A stretch of DNA of 64,000 bases from an uncultured Pseudobutyrivibrio sp. (GTDB lineage Bacteria > Bacillota > Clostridia > Lachnospirales > Lachnospiraceae). Each line of letters begins with the position of its first letter. The stretch's first letter is position 1. Shown piece after piece: positions 26,800 to 35,767 of this stretch. The stretch spans positions 1-64,000 of the forward strand of contig URCQ01000006.1 in NCBI GenBank assembly GCA_900546435.1, read 5' to 3'. A program made the translations under genes and the position numbers. Below the pieces are notes generated by a model. The model made no database searches, was not told the origin of the DNA, and saw only the letters and a list, made by a program, of their open reading frames with translations.

Positions 26800-27999
26800 T
26801 TAGTAGATTTTATGAGTCTGATTTCGATACTGTGTCGGAGTCAGACCATATTTTTTCTTAAATACAGTCTGAAAGTAAGCCTGACTGGAAAAACAAAGAT
26901 AGTTACTGATTTCACTTAATGTCTTATCCGAATACGTCAGGAGACTTTTTGCCTCTTCCAGCTTACACCGCATAATGAAGCTGCAGACATCGAAGCCGAG
27001 CTCTTTTTTGAACTTGTTTGTCAAATAAGAGCGGCTTCTTCCGATATGCTCAGCTACATCGCCAACCTGAATGGATTCGTTGATGTGGCGAGTAATAAAC
27101 TGAATACATTCAAATATTTCCAGAGACATTCCCCGAGGAATTTTATTTTGCGAAACCCGTTCCGTAAAATCAATCAGCATAGAATAAGACAAGGTTTCAA
27201 TGTGGGAAATATTCTGCAGCTTTTCACATTCACGGATATATACATCGGCAAGCTGGTAAGCCTGTTCCATATCCATTCCTCCGGCAATGGCACTTCTTGT
27301 AACAATTGCGACAGTTGTAATGAAAATATTCTTTTCCTGCCGGAGGGAGTTGTCAGCTATAAGACCACCCGATAATTCGGAGGGGGTTTTTAACAATGTT
27401 TTCATTTTTTCGACGTCTCCATTTTGAATATACTGCAAAAGTTTCTGTTCAAACCGATAGGTATTATGAAAATGCTGTTCTTCCTTTGCATTCATCACCT
27501 GATTGGAATGTACATTGGAAAACTCGCTGATGCTGCTTGTGTTTTCCAGATTAAAATGCTGTCCAACAGAAATATATTCATCGTTGAAACACAGGTGAAG
27601 CCAGGCAAGTGTCTGGAGAAACCGGTTAAAGGAAATCTGAGGAATATTGACCAGAAATTGGAGGATATCCGGTTTGTGTTCCTGACTGATTGCCCATTCC
27701 TGCATGAAAGTGCGAAGTGTAAGGTCTGATATAGGTGTGCTGAATACAGGTCCAATGATGATTACGCAATCAGCATGCTCCGGCTTTATATAACCATAAT
27801 AGCCGAAGGACTGCGAGATAAAATAGTCCGGGTTTTTTGTGATATGTAGGAAACCGGACAGGATGCCTTTGAAAACAGACGGGTCTTCCAAAATCGAAGG
27901 AAAGGAACAGTCATCGTCGTGTGAGGCGTGGTAATAGCCAATCGGTATGGAGGTTGATGCATAAAATAATTCGCAAAATGCCTTTAAATCAGTGATCAT
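26800..27999 (-). CDS. AraC-family transcriptional regulator
   Basis: This 399-residue protein has a C-terminal AraC/XylS double helix-turn-helix (about residues 290-395, with VGDVAEHIGRSRSYLTNKFKK and FSSQAYFQTVFKKKYGLTPTQYR). The N-terminal part (about 1-280) includes a PocR-like or other sensor-like fold that I cannot name with certainty, and probably binds the inducer. ATG 27999 has AAAGGAG upstream on the minus strand. It sits inside the glycoside locus, convergent with GH2 and divergent from the domain-swapped GH3, so it is the obvious local regulator. Direct repeats at 28103-28125 are a candidate binding site. Confidence 0.9.
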   Translation of the reverse strand: MITDLKAFCELFYASTSIPIGYYHASHDDDCSFPSILEDPSVFKGILSGFLHITKNPDYFISQSFGYYGYIKPEHADCVIIIGPVFSTPISDLTLRTFMQEWAISQEHKPDILQFLVNIPQISFNRFLQTLAWLHLCFNDEYISVGQHFNLENTSSISEFSNVHSNQVMNAKEEQHFHNTYRFEQKLLQYIQNGDVEKMKTLLKTPSELSGGLIADNSLRQEKNIFITTVAIVTRSAIAGGMDMEQAYQLADVYIRECEKLQNISHIETLSYSMLIDFTERVSQNKIPRGMSLEIFECIQFITRHINESIQVGDVAEHIGRSRSYLTNKFKKELGFDVCSFIMRCKLEEAKSLLTYSDKTLSEISNYLCFSSQAYFQTVFKKKYGLTPTQYRNQTHKIY

Positions 28000-28102
28000 G
28001 GAAGACTCCTTTCCAGGTAAAAATGTACTTTTAAACTCTCTTTGAAATGGATGTAATACTAATTATAAGGCGTTCTATTTATGAAAACAAGGACAAAATT
28101 GA

Positions 28103-28125
28103 AATATTGCAATCAATATTGTAAT
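28103..28125 (+). promoter_or_regulatory. Direct-repeat operator before the second GH3 gene
   Basis: AATATTGCAAT (28103-28113) and AATATTGTAAT (28115-28125) repeat with 12-bp spacing, and an inverted repeat AATATTG/CAATATT lies within them. A possible -10 TATAGA (28151-28156) would put a weak -35 (AAAAAC) at 28128-28133, directly after the repeats. That is the layout expected for an AraC-type activator touching RNA polymerase. Confidence 0.45.
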
Positions 28126-28191
28126 ACAAAAACTATATGGTTTGATATTTTATAGATAACTCAATGAAAGTATTTAAAGGGAGGACTCAAC

Positions 28192-30831
28192 ATGGGAATG
28201 GAAGATTTTTGGGAACAGCTTCCGACAGGAAAAGAAGATAAACCTTTGCTTTTTGAAATGGGACCGCTGGAGTACGATTTTCATGATATTGACGGATTGT
28301 ATTTTATGCTGGATCGTCGGCTATCCGGCTGTCTGCTTATGATGTGGGCAAAGCCGATGAATCCGGATATTCAGGGAACCGTCACCTTAGATAGCAGGGT
28401 GGTATCCGGCTGTATCAACCAATATATGGAAGTTATGGGGAATATGTGGGTGCTTGGAATTCCGCTTCGGGGACTTGTGACAGAGTACGGTCGGGAATAT
28501 CAACTTCACGTGGAAGGCTTTGTGGATATGGATGGGAATGAAATGAATCCGCAGGATTTTACGGTCAGAGGTGTGGAAAAAGTGAAACCGAAGCCGGAAG
28601 ATGCAGCACATGAACAGATTGCACTGGAAGCCGCCAGGGAGGGAATCGTTCTTTTGAAAAATGAGGCGGAAGTTCTTCCACTGAAGAAGGGAACGGTATT
28701 GAATCTGTTTGGCAGAGGTGTTCACGAATTTCGTATCGGAGCAGTGGGGGCAGGCAAAATCAATCCTCGCTACAGTGTTAATTTTGTGGAGGCTGTCAGG
28801 GAAGAAGAAGCTTATTCACTGAATGAAGAACTGGTTGAATTTTACGGTTGCGACAGGGATGAGATACCGGAGGACGAGATGTTGATGCGTGCAAAGAAAT
28901 TGTCCGATATGGCAATCGTGTTCCTGACACGTGCAGCAGGAGAAAACCAGGATGCTTCCACGGCGAAAGGGGAATACTATCTGAGCGAGGCTGAAGAAGC
29001 ACTTATTGCAAAAGTAACGGATACATTTGCAAAGACAATTGTGATTTTAAATGTCGGATATCCGATTGATGTGACATTTGCAGAAAAGTATGCAGTTGCA
29101 GGACTTATATATTCGGGATTTGGTGGAATGCTTGCAGGACCGGCACTTTTGGATATCCTGAGCGGGGCTGTAAATCCGTCAGGGAAGCTGCCGGATACAT
29201 GGGCAAAGGATTATTTTGATATTCCGTCGTCGAAAAATTTCTATGACTGTGTGGATAAAACACGTCTGACAGCAGATGAAAATATATATGTGGATACTTG
29301 TTACGAGGAAGACATTTATGTGGGATATCGTTATTTTACAACATTCAGGAAAAAAGCGGCGTATCCGTTTGGCTACGGATTAAGTTATACGGAGTTTTGT
29401 ATCAGGCAGGAGAATATTCGATTTGACGGGGAAATACTGGAACTGGATGTATATGTGAAGAATGTCGGGGAAAAAGCCGGAAAAGAAGTTGTTCAGGTTT
29501 ATGCAGGCAAACCGGAATCAGAATTGGAGCAGCCGGAAAAAGAACTGGTATTCTTTGAAAAAACAAAGGAACTGCTTCCGGGAGAGGAACAGAAGATTCC
29601 TGTTCATGTTCCGGTGAAAGTATTGACTTCATATTCGGAAGAAAAAGCGGCGTATATTTTATCAAAAGGATATTACCGTATTTATGTGGGAAACAGTATT
29701 GAAGCAGCGGAATGCGGCGGATTCGATGAACAAGAAACAAGAATAATCAAACAGGTAACCAATCTGCTTTGCTGCGATTACAAATTTACAAGATTATCCA
29801 AAACAAATCCGGATGATACATGGCCGACAGGAGCGCATTCCGGAGTGGTCAAAAATAAGTTGACATTTTTGCCTTATGAGAAGAGGAAACATTATCCCGC
29901 AAAGTTTGATATGGATAAACCGGAAGAGAAGGTAACATTTGATGCTGTAAGAAAAAATCCGTCACGTGCGGCTGAGTTTGTGGCACAGATGTCAACGGAG
30001 GAACTTGCCCGCATCAGCGTCTGTGCCTCGGCAGGATGGGGAATGGAAGGTATCGGTGAGGCAGGTCGTGTATTTCAGACAGAAGGATATGATTTGCCGG
30101 ACTTTCCGGTGAGCGATGGAAACAGCGGAGTCAATCTGAACATCAAAAATATTGGAATGCCGTCAGGCGTTACAATCTGTGCTTCGTTCAATAAAGAATT
30201 ATCGAAAGCAATCGGGTGTGTAATCGGGGAAGAAGCGAAGGCATTGGGCATGCCGCTGGTTCTTGCCCCGGCATTTAATATTCACAGAAATCCGCTAAAT
30301 GGACGACAGCCGGAATATTTTTCGGAAGACCCGTATTTGTCCGGTGTCATGGCCGGATTTTATGCAAAAGGATTGGAAGGAGCCGGGGTTGGAAGCTGCT
30401 ATAAACATTTTATCGGGAACAACTGTGAATCTTCCAGAAAGCGAAATCAGAGTCTGATTTCCGAACGTGCAATCCGGGAAATTTATTTTCGAACTTTTGA
30501 ATATGCGATGGATGTTCATATGCCAGCCAGCTTTATGACGGCGTATAATGCGGTAAACGGCTGCCCGACAGCAGCGGATGAAGAACTTCTACAGGGGCTT
30601 CTCAGAGAAGAAAATGGGTTTGCCGGTTTTGTAATGACGGATTGGACAACCTATGACAGTGTAGATGTGGCAGCAATGGTACAGGCGGGAAACTGCTGGA
30701 TTACGCCGGGCTCTAATGATGATACATATACCGGTCAGATAAAGAAAGGATTGGAGAACGGTACCATAGACACGGCAAGACTTCAGGAGAATGTTACCGC
30801 TCTGATTCGTACAATGGCAAAATTTTCATAG
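28192..30831 (+). CDS. Domain-swapped family GH3 beta-glycosidase
   Basis: This 879-residue GH3 enzyme has its domains in reverse order. The alpha/beta sandwich (about 140-390, EGIVLLKNEAEVLPL) and fibronectin-III-like domain (about 420-500) come first, and the (beta/alpha)8 domain (about 590-879) last, with FNIHRNPLNGRQPEYFSEDP, YKHFIGNN and the nucleophile Asp817 in FVMTDWTTYD. Such reversed GH3 enzymes are known from rumen and gut Clostridia. An N-terminal unit of about 130 residues precedes them and is not recognised. No signal peptide is seen. GGGAGG lies 6 nt before ATG 28192. The rhamnosidase gene follows after 44 nt, so the two are probably co-transcribed. Confidence 0.92.
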   Translation: MGMEDFWEQLPTGKEDKPLLFEMGPLEYDFHDIDGLYFMLDRRLSGCLLMMWAKPMNPDIQGTVTLDSRVVSGCINQYMEVMGNMWVLGIPLRGLVTEYGREYQLHVEGFVDMDGNEMNPQDFTVRGVEKVKPKPEDAAHEQIALEAAREGIVLLKNEAEVLPLKKGTVLNLFGRGVHEFRIGAVGAGKINPRYSVNFVEAVREEEAYSLNEELVEFYGCDRDEIPEDEMLMRAKKLSDMAIVFLTRAAGENQDASTAKGEYYLSEAEEALIAKVTDTFAKTIVILNVGYPIDVTFAEKYAVAGLIYSGFGGMLAGPALLDILSGAVNPSGKLPDTWAKDYFDIPSSKNFYDCVDKTRLTADENIYVDTCYEEDIYVGYRYFTTFRKKAAYPFGYGLSYTEFCIRQENIRFDGEILELDVYVKNVGEKAGKEVVQVYAGKPESELEQPEKELVFFEKTKELLPGEEQKIPVHVPVKVLTSYSEEKAAYILSKGYYRIYVGNSIEAAECGGFDEQETRIIKQVTNLLCCDYKFTRLSKTNPDDTWPTGAHSGVVKNKLTFLPYEKRKHYPAKFDMDKPEEKVTFDAVRKNPSRAAEFVAQMSTEELARISVCASAGWGMEGIGEAGRVFQTEGYDLPDFPVSDGNSGVNLNIKNIGMPSGVTICASFNKELSKAIGCVIGEEAKALGMPLVLAPAFNIHRNPLNGRQPEYFSEDPYLSGVMAGFYAKGLEGAGVGSCYKHFIGNNCESSRKRNQSLISERAIREIYFRTFEYAMDVHMPASFMTAYNAVNGCPTAADEELLQGLLREENGFAGFVMTDWTTYDSVDVAAMVQAGNCWITPGSNDDTYTGQIKKGLENGTIDTARLQENVTALIRTMAKFS

Positions 30832-30875
30832 AATAGAAAGAATCAGAAAAACAAAAAGAAAGAGAGGAAATGTAT

Positions 30876-33617
30876 ATGATTCGTGATTTGACAATAGAAT
30901 ACAGAAAAAATCCGATAGGAATCGATGAGAAACCACGTTTCTCATGGAAGCTGGAGAGTGAAAAGCAGGATGTTGTGCAGACAAACTACCAGATTCAGGT
31001 TGTCAGCGGAGACAGACTTATCTGGAACAGTGGCCGGGTGGAAAGCGACCAATCCGTTCTGGTGCCATATAATGGTGCTGCATTGAAAGAGATGACTGTT
31101 TATCAGGTGCAGGTCAGTGTATGGGATAATTACGGAGAGCTGGGACAGGTGACAGGAAACTTTGAAACCGGTTTGATGAGCGAAGAAAACTGGAATGCAA
31201 AATGGATTACCCATACACTTCCGGCTGAAGAGACGGCATGTCCGGTATTTGTCCGCAGCTTTTCTCTGGACAGACCGGTGAAGAGAGCAAGGCTGTATGC
31301 GACCGCCTGTGGTGTATATGAGGCATTTATTAATGGAAGGAAAACAGGAGACTTGTTCATGGCTCCGGGCTGGACATCTTATCATCACCGACTGCAGTAT
31401 CAGACTTATGATATTACGGAACTCCTGGAAAAAGATAATGATATTACGGTTACTGTAGGAAACGGGTGGTATAAGGGAGAACTCGGGTTTGATGCAAGAC
31501 CGAATATTTACGGCGACAGAACTGCTTTGCTGGCAATGGTGCGTATTGAGTACGAAGACGGGGAAACTATCTGCATCGGTACTGATACGGACTGGCATGT
31601 GGAAACAGGAGAAATTCTGTTTTCCGAGATTTATCACGGTGAGATACAGGATTATACAAAAGAAAGAAGGCAGGTGGGAAAGGCAGTTCTGTTTGAACAT
31701 ACGGATGATATCGGGCAGATTGTGGCGCAGGAATCCGAGCCGGTCCGGGTAACGAAACGGTTTGATGTAAAGGAAAGGATCGTGACTCCAAAAGGAGAAT
31801 TGGTGTTTGATTTCGGACAGAATATGGCAGGACTGGTAGAAATAAGACTTCCAAAACTTATTGGAGACAGATTAGTTATTCGATATGCAGAAACACTGGA
31901 TAAAGATGGAAACTTCTATACAGAGAATCTGCGGACGGCAAGATGTACAGATACATTCGTATACGGAGAAAAGCAGGTGGGAATGCTTGTGATGCCGCAC
32001 TTCACTTTCCACGGATTCCGTTATATTTGTGTGGAAGGCGCAGGAACGGAAACAGAGGCATCGGATTTTACGGCATGTGCAATGCACACAGACATGCAGC
32101 CGACAGGAACATTCACATCCGACAACACGTTGGTGAACCAACTGCAGAGTAATATACAGTGGGGACAGAGAAGCAACTTCCTCGATATTCCGACAGACTG
32201 CCCACAGAGAGATGAACGGTTGGGCTGGACCGGAGATGCACAGGTATTCTGTGGTACAGCCGCCTACAATTTTCACACAGCACTATTTTTCCGAAAATGG
32301 CTGCGGGATATGGCGGCAGAGACCAATTCGGAGTGGGGCGTACCTCATGTTGTTCCGAATATTCTCGGAAATCAAGCGGGAGCAGCGGCATGGAGCGATG
32401 CTGCGACAATTATTCCGTGGACGATTTATAAGGTTTACGGGGATAAAGAGATGCTTGCGGAGCAATTCCCGATGATGAAGAACTGGGTGGATTATATACA
32501 TGCGAGAGTCTCGAAAAACGGATTGTGGCAGAGTGGATTCCAGTATGGAGACTGGCTGGCGCTGGACATAGAATTCGGAAGCACCGACCGGACAGGAGGA
32601 ACGGACAAATATCTGGTGGCAAATGCTTATTATGCATATTCGACCAGGATTGTGCGGGATGCTGCGGATGCATTGGGGTATGCAGAGGAAGCAAAAGCAT
32701 ACGGTGACTTATATGAAAAAATAGTAGAAGCCATTCATGTGGAATACGTGACAAGAAGCGGACGAATGGTCAGTGAGACACAAACAGCCTGTGTGCTGAT
32801 GCTGTACTTTGACTTGATAAAACCGGAATTTCGTAATCGGATTTTGGAGACATTGGAGTTAAATATCGGGGCACACCATAATCATCTGACGACAGGTTTT
32901 GTGGGTACACCGTATCTGTGTCATTGTTTGTCAGAAAACGGTCTTCACGGGTTGGCGGATGAAATCTTTATGAAAGAAGATTTTCCGGGCTGGCTCTATG
33001 CAGTAAAGAAAGGCGCAACGACAATCTGGGAGCGTTGGAATTCCATTCTGCCAAATGGGGATTTTGACGAATCAGGTATGAACTCCCTGAACCATTATGC
33101 GTACGGTTCGATTGGAAGCTGGCTGTACGAAAAAGTTGCAGGAATACGCTGTATGGAACCGGGATATAAGAAAATACGGATTCAGCCGACTCTGACCAAG
33201 GGAATGACAGAGGTGTCCGCAACTTATGAATCCATATATGGAACAATCGTAAGTGCATGGAGCTGTAGAGAAGGAAAAATCTGTGTGGATGTGCAGATTC
33301 CGGTGAATACAACGGCTGTTATCCAGCTTCCGGAGAAAGAAGCGGAATTTACGGTTGGTTCCGGCAGATATCATTACGAGTACAAGACGGATACCAATCT
33401 GAAATTCGAAAAATATTCGTTGGAGTCAACACTCGGAGAGTTGGTCGCCGAAGAACTTGGCCGCAGTATGTTTGAAGAAATGATGCCGGGAATGCTGGAA
33501 GACCCGCTGATTCAGTTTGCATTGTCCATGACCATATCCGATCTGCTTGTGCAGGATGCACAGGCAAAGCCGATGTATCTGGCAGTCATTGATGCGCTGA
33601 ACGCTGCCGAAGGATAG
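30876..33617 (+). CDS. Family GH78 alpha-L-rhamnosidase
   Basis: Inverting exo-enzyme of 913 residues that removes terminal alpha-L-rhamnose, probably from plant glycosides. It has an N-terminal Fn3-like domain (ENPRFSWKL-like start), a carbohydrate-binding beta domain (MAPGWTSYHHRLQYQTYDIT), a second beta domain with VFDFGQNMAGLVEI, an (alpha/alpha)6 catalytic barrel with the acidic motif DCPQRDERLGWTGDAQ (about residues 442-457), and a C-terminal beta domain. The last 75 residues (YSLESTLGELVAEELG to ALNAAEG) resemble the tail of the first GH3. There is no signal peptide. ATG 30876 is preferred over ATG 30870 because AGAGAGG is better spaced. Confidence 0.92.
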   Translation: MIRDLTIEYRKNPIGIDEKPRFSWKLESEKQDVVQTNYQIQVVSGDRLIWNSGRVESDQSVLVPYNGAALKEMTVYQVQVSVWDNYGELGQVTGNFETGLMSEENWNAKWITHTLPAEETACPVFVRSFSLDRPVKRARLYATACGVYEAFINGRKTGDLFMAPGWTSYHHRLQYQTYDITELLEKDNDITVTVGNGWYKGELGFDARPNIYGDRTALLAMVRIEYEDGETICIGTDTDWHVETGEILFSEIYHGEIQDYTKERRQVGKAVLFEHTDDIGQIVAQESEPVRVTKRFDVKERIVTPKGELVFDFGQNMAGLVEIRLPKLIGDRLVIRYAETLDKDGNFYTENLRTARCTDTFVYGEKQVGMLVMPHFTFHGFRYICVEGAGTETEASDFTACAMHTDMQPTGTFTSDNTLVNQLQSNIQWGQRSNFLDIPTDCPQRDERLGWTGDAQVFCGTAAYNFHTALFFRKWLRDMAAETNSEWGVPHVVPNILGNQAGAAAWSDAATIIPWTIYKVYGDKEMLAEQFPMMKNWVDYIHARVSKNGLWQSGFQYGDWLALDIEFGSTDRTGGTDKYLVANAYYAYSTRIVRDAADALGYAEEAKAYGDLYEKIVEAIHVEYVTRSGRMVSETQTACVLMLYFDLIKPEFRNRILETLELNIGAHHNHLTTGFVGTPYLCHCLSENGLHGLADEIFMKEDFPGWLYAVKKGATTIWERWNSILPNGDFDESGMNSLNHYAYGSIGSWLYEKVAGIRCMEPGYKKIRIQPTLTKGMTEVSATYESIYGTIVSAWSCREGKICVDVQIPVNTTAVIQLPEKEAEFTVGSGRYHYEYKTDTNLKFEKYSLESTLGELVAEELGRSMFEEMMPGMLEDPLIQFALSMTISDLLVQDAQAKPMYLAVIDALNAAEG

Positions 33618-33634
33618 TTCAGGTCTGCAAATTC

Positions 33635-33670
33635 AAAATTATAAAAATTAAGCTAAAATTAAAATACGGA
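33635..33670 (+). promoter_or_regulatory. Symporter promoter with locus-shared motif
   Basis: AAAATTATAA (33635-33644), 20 nt, TACGGA (33665-33670), identical in both blocks and spacing to the GH2 promoter. The -10 TAAAAT is at 33660-33665. It shows that the symporter gene has its own start besides any read-through. Confidence 0.5.
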
Positions 33671-33741
33671 CAAATAGGAATGTGATATTTTAAGCTTACA
33701 AGATATCAAGGAAATGTGATACGAAATGAAGGAGGAACACA

Positions 33742-35142
33742 ATGAGTAAAAAACCATTAGGAAAAGACAAATTTGGCGTTCAGAAAGTAATGCGCGTGAA
33801 GGATTACTTCGGAGATGCTATGGGACAGTTCGCATTGAATGCAATGTCCGCACTGGTAGGACAGCTTACATACTTCTATACGGATAAGGTTGGCATGGCT
33901 GCTGGGGCGACTGCAACAATGTTTATTGTCTGTAAGATTATTGACGCATTTACAGACCTGATTATGGGAAATATCATTGACCATACAAAACCGGGAAAAG
34001 AAAAATATCGTCCGTGGCTTTTGAAAGCGGGAATTCCGGCAGGTATTGTAATGGTTCTGATGTTTACGGTGCCGAAAATAGGAGATATGGGACAGATTAT
34101 TTACGTGGCAATAACGAACATTCTTCTGACAGCAGTATTATATACGGCAATGGCAATCCCTTATAATTCGCTTATGACCGTTCGTACGAACAGCCAGGAA
34201 GAACGAGGCATCATGGGAACATGGAGAGCGGCGACCGGTTATGTGGCAGGTATGATATTTGCAATCTGTATGATTCCGATTACGAATGCACTGGGCGGAA
34301 ACCAAAATGCATGGATTAAATTTGGCTTTATTATGGGAATTATTGTAATACTGGCAGCCTTGATTTGTTATGTAACAAGCCGTGAGACAGCAACAGAGGC
34401 AGGAGCGGTAGTAGAAGCGAAAGAAGAGGATGAAGAAGTGATTCCGTTTAAGGAAGCGCTTGGAAAGCTGTTCCACAACAAATACTGGGTGATTGTTCTT
34501 GTGGTGAATCTGCTCTCATGCATTATATATGGTCTTTCAGCGGGTGCGGGAGTATATTACTGTAAATGGATTTTCGGCAATGACAACCTGGTCGGCGTTC
34601 TCGGAGGAATCGGAATGATTCCGACCCTGTTAGGATTCATACTTGTAGGACCGATGATTAAGAAACTTGGTGTTGTGAAAACACTGCTGGTGAGCTTTGC
34701 AATGGGTGCAGGAGCAAATATACTGCTTCTCTTCACAAAAGACATCTTTTTCTGCTACGCATTATTCGGAAGTATTACAACATTTGCAACCATTCCGATG
34801 ATGTGTCTGGTTGGAGTTATGACGTCAATGTCAATTGATTATAATGAATATAAATATGGTGTAAGAATGGTAGCAACCTCCAACAGTGCATCCAGCTTTG
34901 GCGGTAAAGTGGGAAGCGGACTCGGAACATCTATCATCGGCTGGTTCCTTGCGGCAGTCGGCTATGATGCTGCACAGACTGTAGCGCCGGCAGCTACAAA
35001 AATGGCAATTTACGGATTCGCTATTGTAACACCGTTAGTGATATTTGTTATTATGTTTATTCTTGTAAGCAAGTTTGATCTGGAAAAAACACTTCCTGCA
35101 ATGAAAGAAGAAATTGCAAAAAGAAAAGCACAGACATTATAA
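33742..35142 (+). CDS. GPH-family sugar/glycoside:cation symporter
   Basis: This 466-residue integral membrane protein has about twelve transmembrane helices. The N-terminal pattern YFGDAMGQFALNAMSALVG and the cytoplasmic loop DAFTDLIMGNIIDHTKPGKEKYRPW are typical of the glycoside-pentoside-hexuronide:cation symporters (MelB, XynB, UidB relatives). It probably imports the intact glycoside or its disaccharide with Na+ or H+ for the cytoplasmic enzymes of the locus. GGAGG precedes ATG 33742. It is the last intact gene of the locus; remnant DNA follows. Confidence 0.92.
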   Translation: MSKKPLGKDKFGVQKVMRVKDYFGDAMGQFALNAMSALVGQLTYFYTDKVGMAAGATATMFIVCKIIDAFTDLIMGNIIDHTKPGKEKYRPWLLKAGIPAGIVMVLMFTVPKIGDMGQIIYVAITNILLTAVLYTAMAIPYNSLMTVRTNSQEERGIMGTWRAATGYVAGMIFAICMIPITNALGGNQNAWIKFGFIMGIIVILAALICYVTSRETATEAGAVVEAKEEDEEVIPFKEALGKLFHNKYWVIVLVVNLLSCIIYGLSAGAGVYYCKWIFGNDNLVGVLGGIGMIPTLLGFILVGPMIKKLGVVKTLLVSFAMGAGANILLLFTKDIFFCYALFGSITTFATIPMMCLVGVMTSMSIDYNEYKYGVRMVATSNSASSFGGKVGSGLGTSIIGWFLAAVGYDAAQTVAPAATKMAIYGFAIVTPLVIFVIMFILVSKFDLEKTLPAMKEEIAKRKAQTL

Positions 35143-35196
35143 AAGGATTATGCCGCTTCTAAAATCAGATTTCTTAGGGCGGGATGGATTTGTCAA

Positions 35197-35613
35197 ATGT
35201 TTTTGACAAAAGCCAATATCAGTGAAATCGTCAAAGAAATAAATGAGGCAGTCGGCAATATGTCGGAATGTCTGGAAGAGACAACCGAGTTCCTTGAGAA
35301 GAGCGTATCTGTTGATTACAAAGAATTTGAACAGGTAAGCGAACAATATAAGGATGATGCGAATGTATTTAAGAACAGTATGGAAGGAATCAAGACATCC
35401 ATGGCACAGCTCGCAGGGGCAATCGAACAGATCGCCAGTGCTTTAAGCGGTATCAATGATACGGTAGGCGAATCTTCTGTCGGTGTCATGGATATTGCAG
35501 AAAAAACTTCTAACATGGTTGAGAAGACATCGTCCACAACGGATAAGGTAAAAGAATGTTATCAGTGTGTAAATGAACTGAGAGATGTTGTAAATAAATT
35601 TACATTAGAGTAA
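35197..35613 (+). pseudogene. C-terminal remnant of a methyl-accepting chemotaxis protein
   Basis: The frame encodes about 138 residues that look like the last part of a chemoreceptor: coiled-coil sequence with EQVSEQYKDDANVFKNSM, SALSGINDTVGESSVGVMDI and the end ELRDVVNKFTLE. The sensor, membrane, HAMP and hairpin-tip parts are absent. The first ATG has no Shine-Dalgarno. A 9-nt inverted repeat (TTTGTCAAA/TTTGACAAA, 35189-35210) lies at the junction with foreign sequence. It is a fragment rather than a gene, though translation of it cannot be excluded. Confidence 0.8.
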
Positions 35614-35614
35614 T

Positions 35615-35707
35615 GCTTTGGACGAAATTAATGAAGAAATTCGTCAGGCTCGTTATGGAGGTGACGAATAAATGATTTGTTATGCTGTGATTGATACAAA
35701 TTTGTAG
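35615..35707 (+). pseudogene. Remnant of a PIN-type toxin-antitoxin pair
   Basis: 35615-35671 reads ALDEINEEIRQARYGGDE and stop, which resembles the tail of antitoxins paired with PIN toxins in this group. GGAGGTGA (35657-35664) then precedes ATG 35672, which reads MICYAVIDTNL and a stop at 35707. M..YAVIDTN is the start of PIN-domain RNase toxins, with the first catalytic Asp. Both genes are cut: the antitoxin lacks its N-terminus and the toxin ends after 11 residues. The assignment rests on short stretches. Confidence 0.55.
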
Positions 35708-35736
35708 TAACAGTAAATCAAAAAAGATAGAAATAG

Positions 35737-35766
35737 AGCACCAATCAGAAATGGTTGGTGCTTTTA
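35737..35766 (+). terminator. Terminator inside the scar region
   Basis: An 11-bp stem with one wobble (AGCACCAATCA at 35737-35747 with TGGTTGGTGCT at 35752-35762) has a GAAA loop and is followed by TTT. It probably ended the lost toxin-antitoxin operon or a phage gene. Confidence 0.75.
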
Positions 35767-35767
35767 T

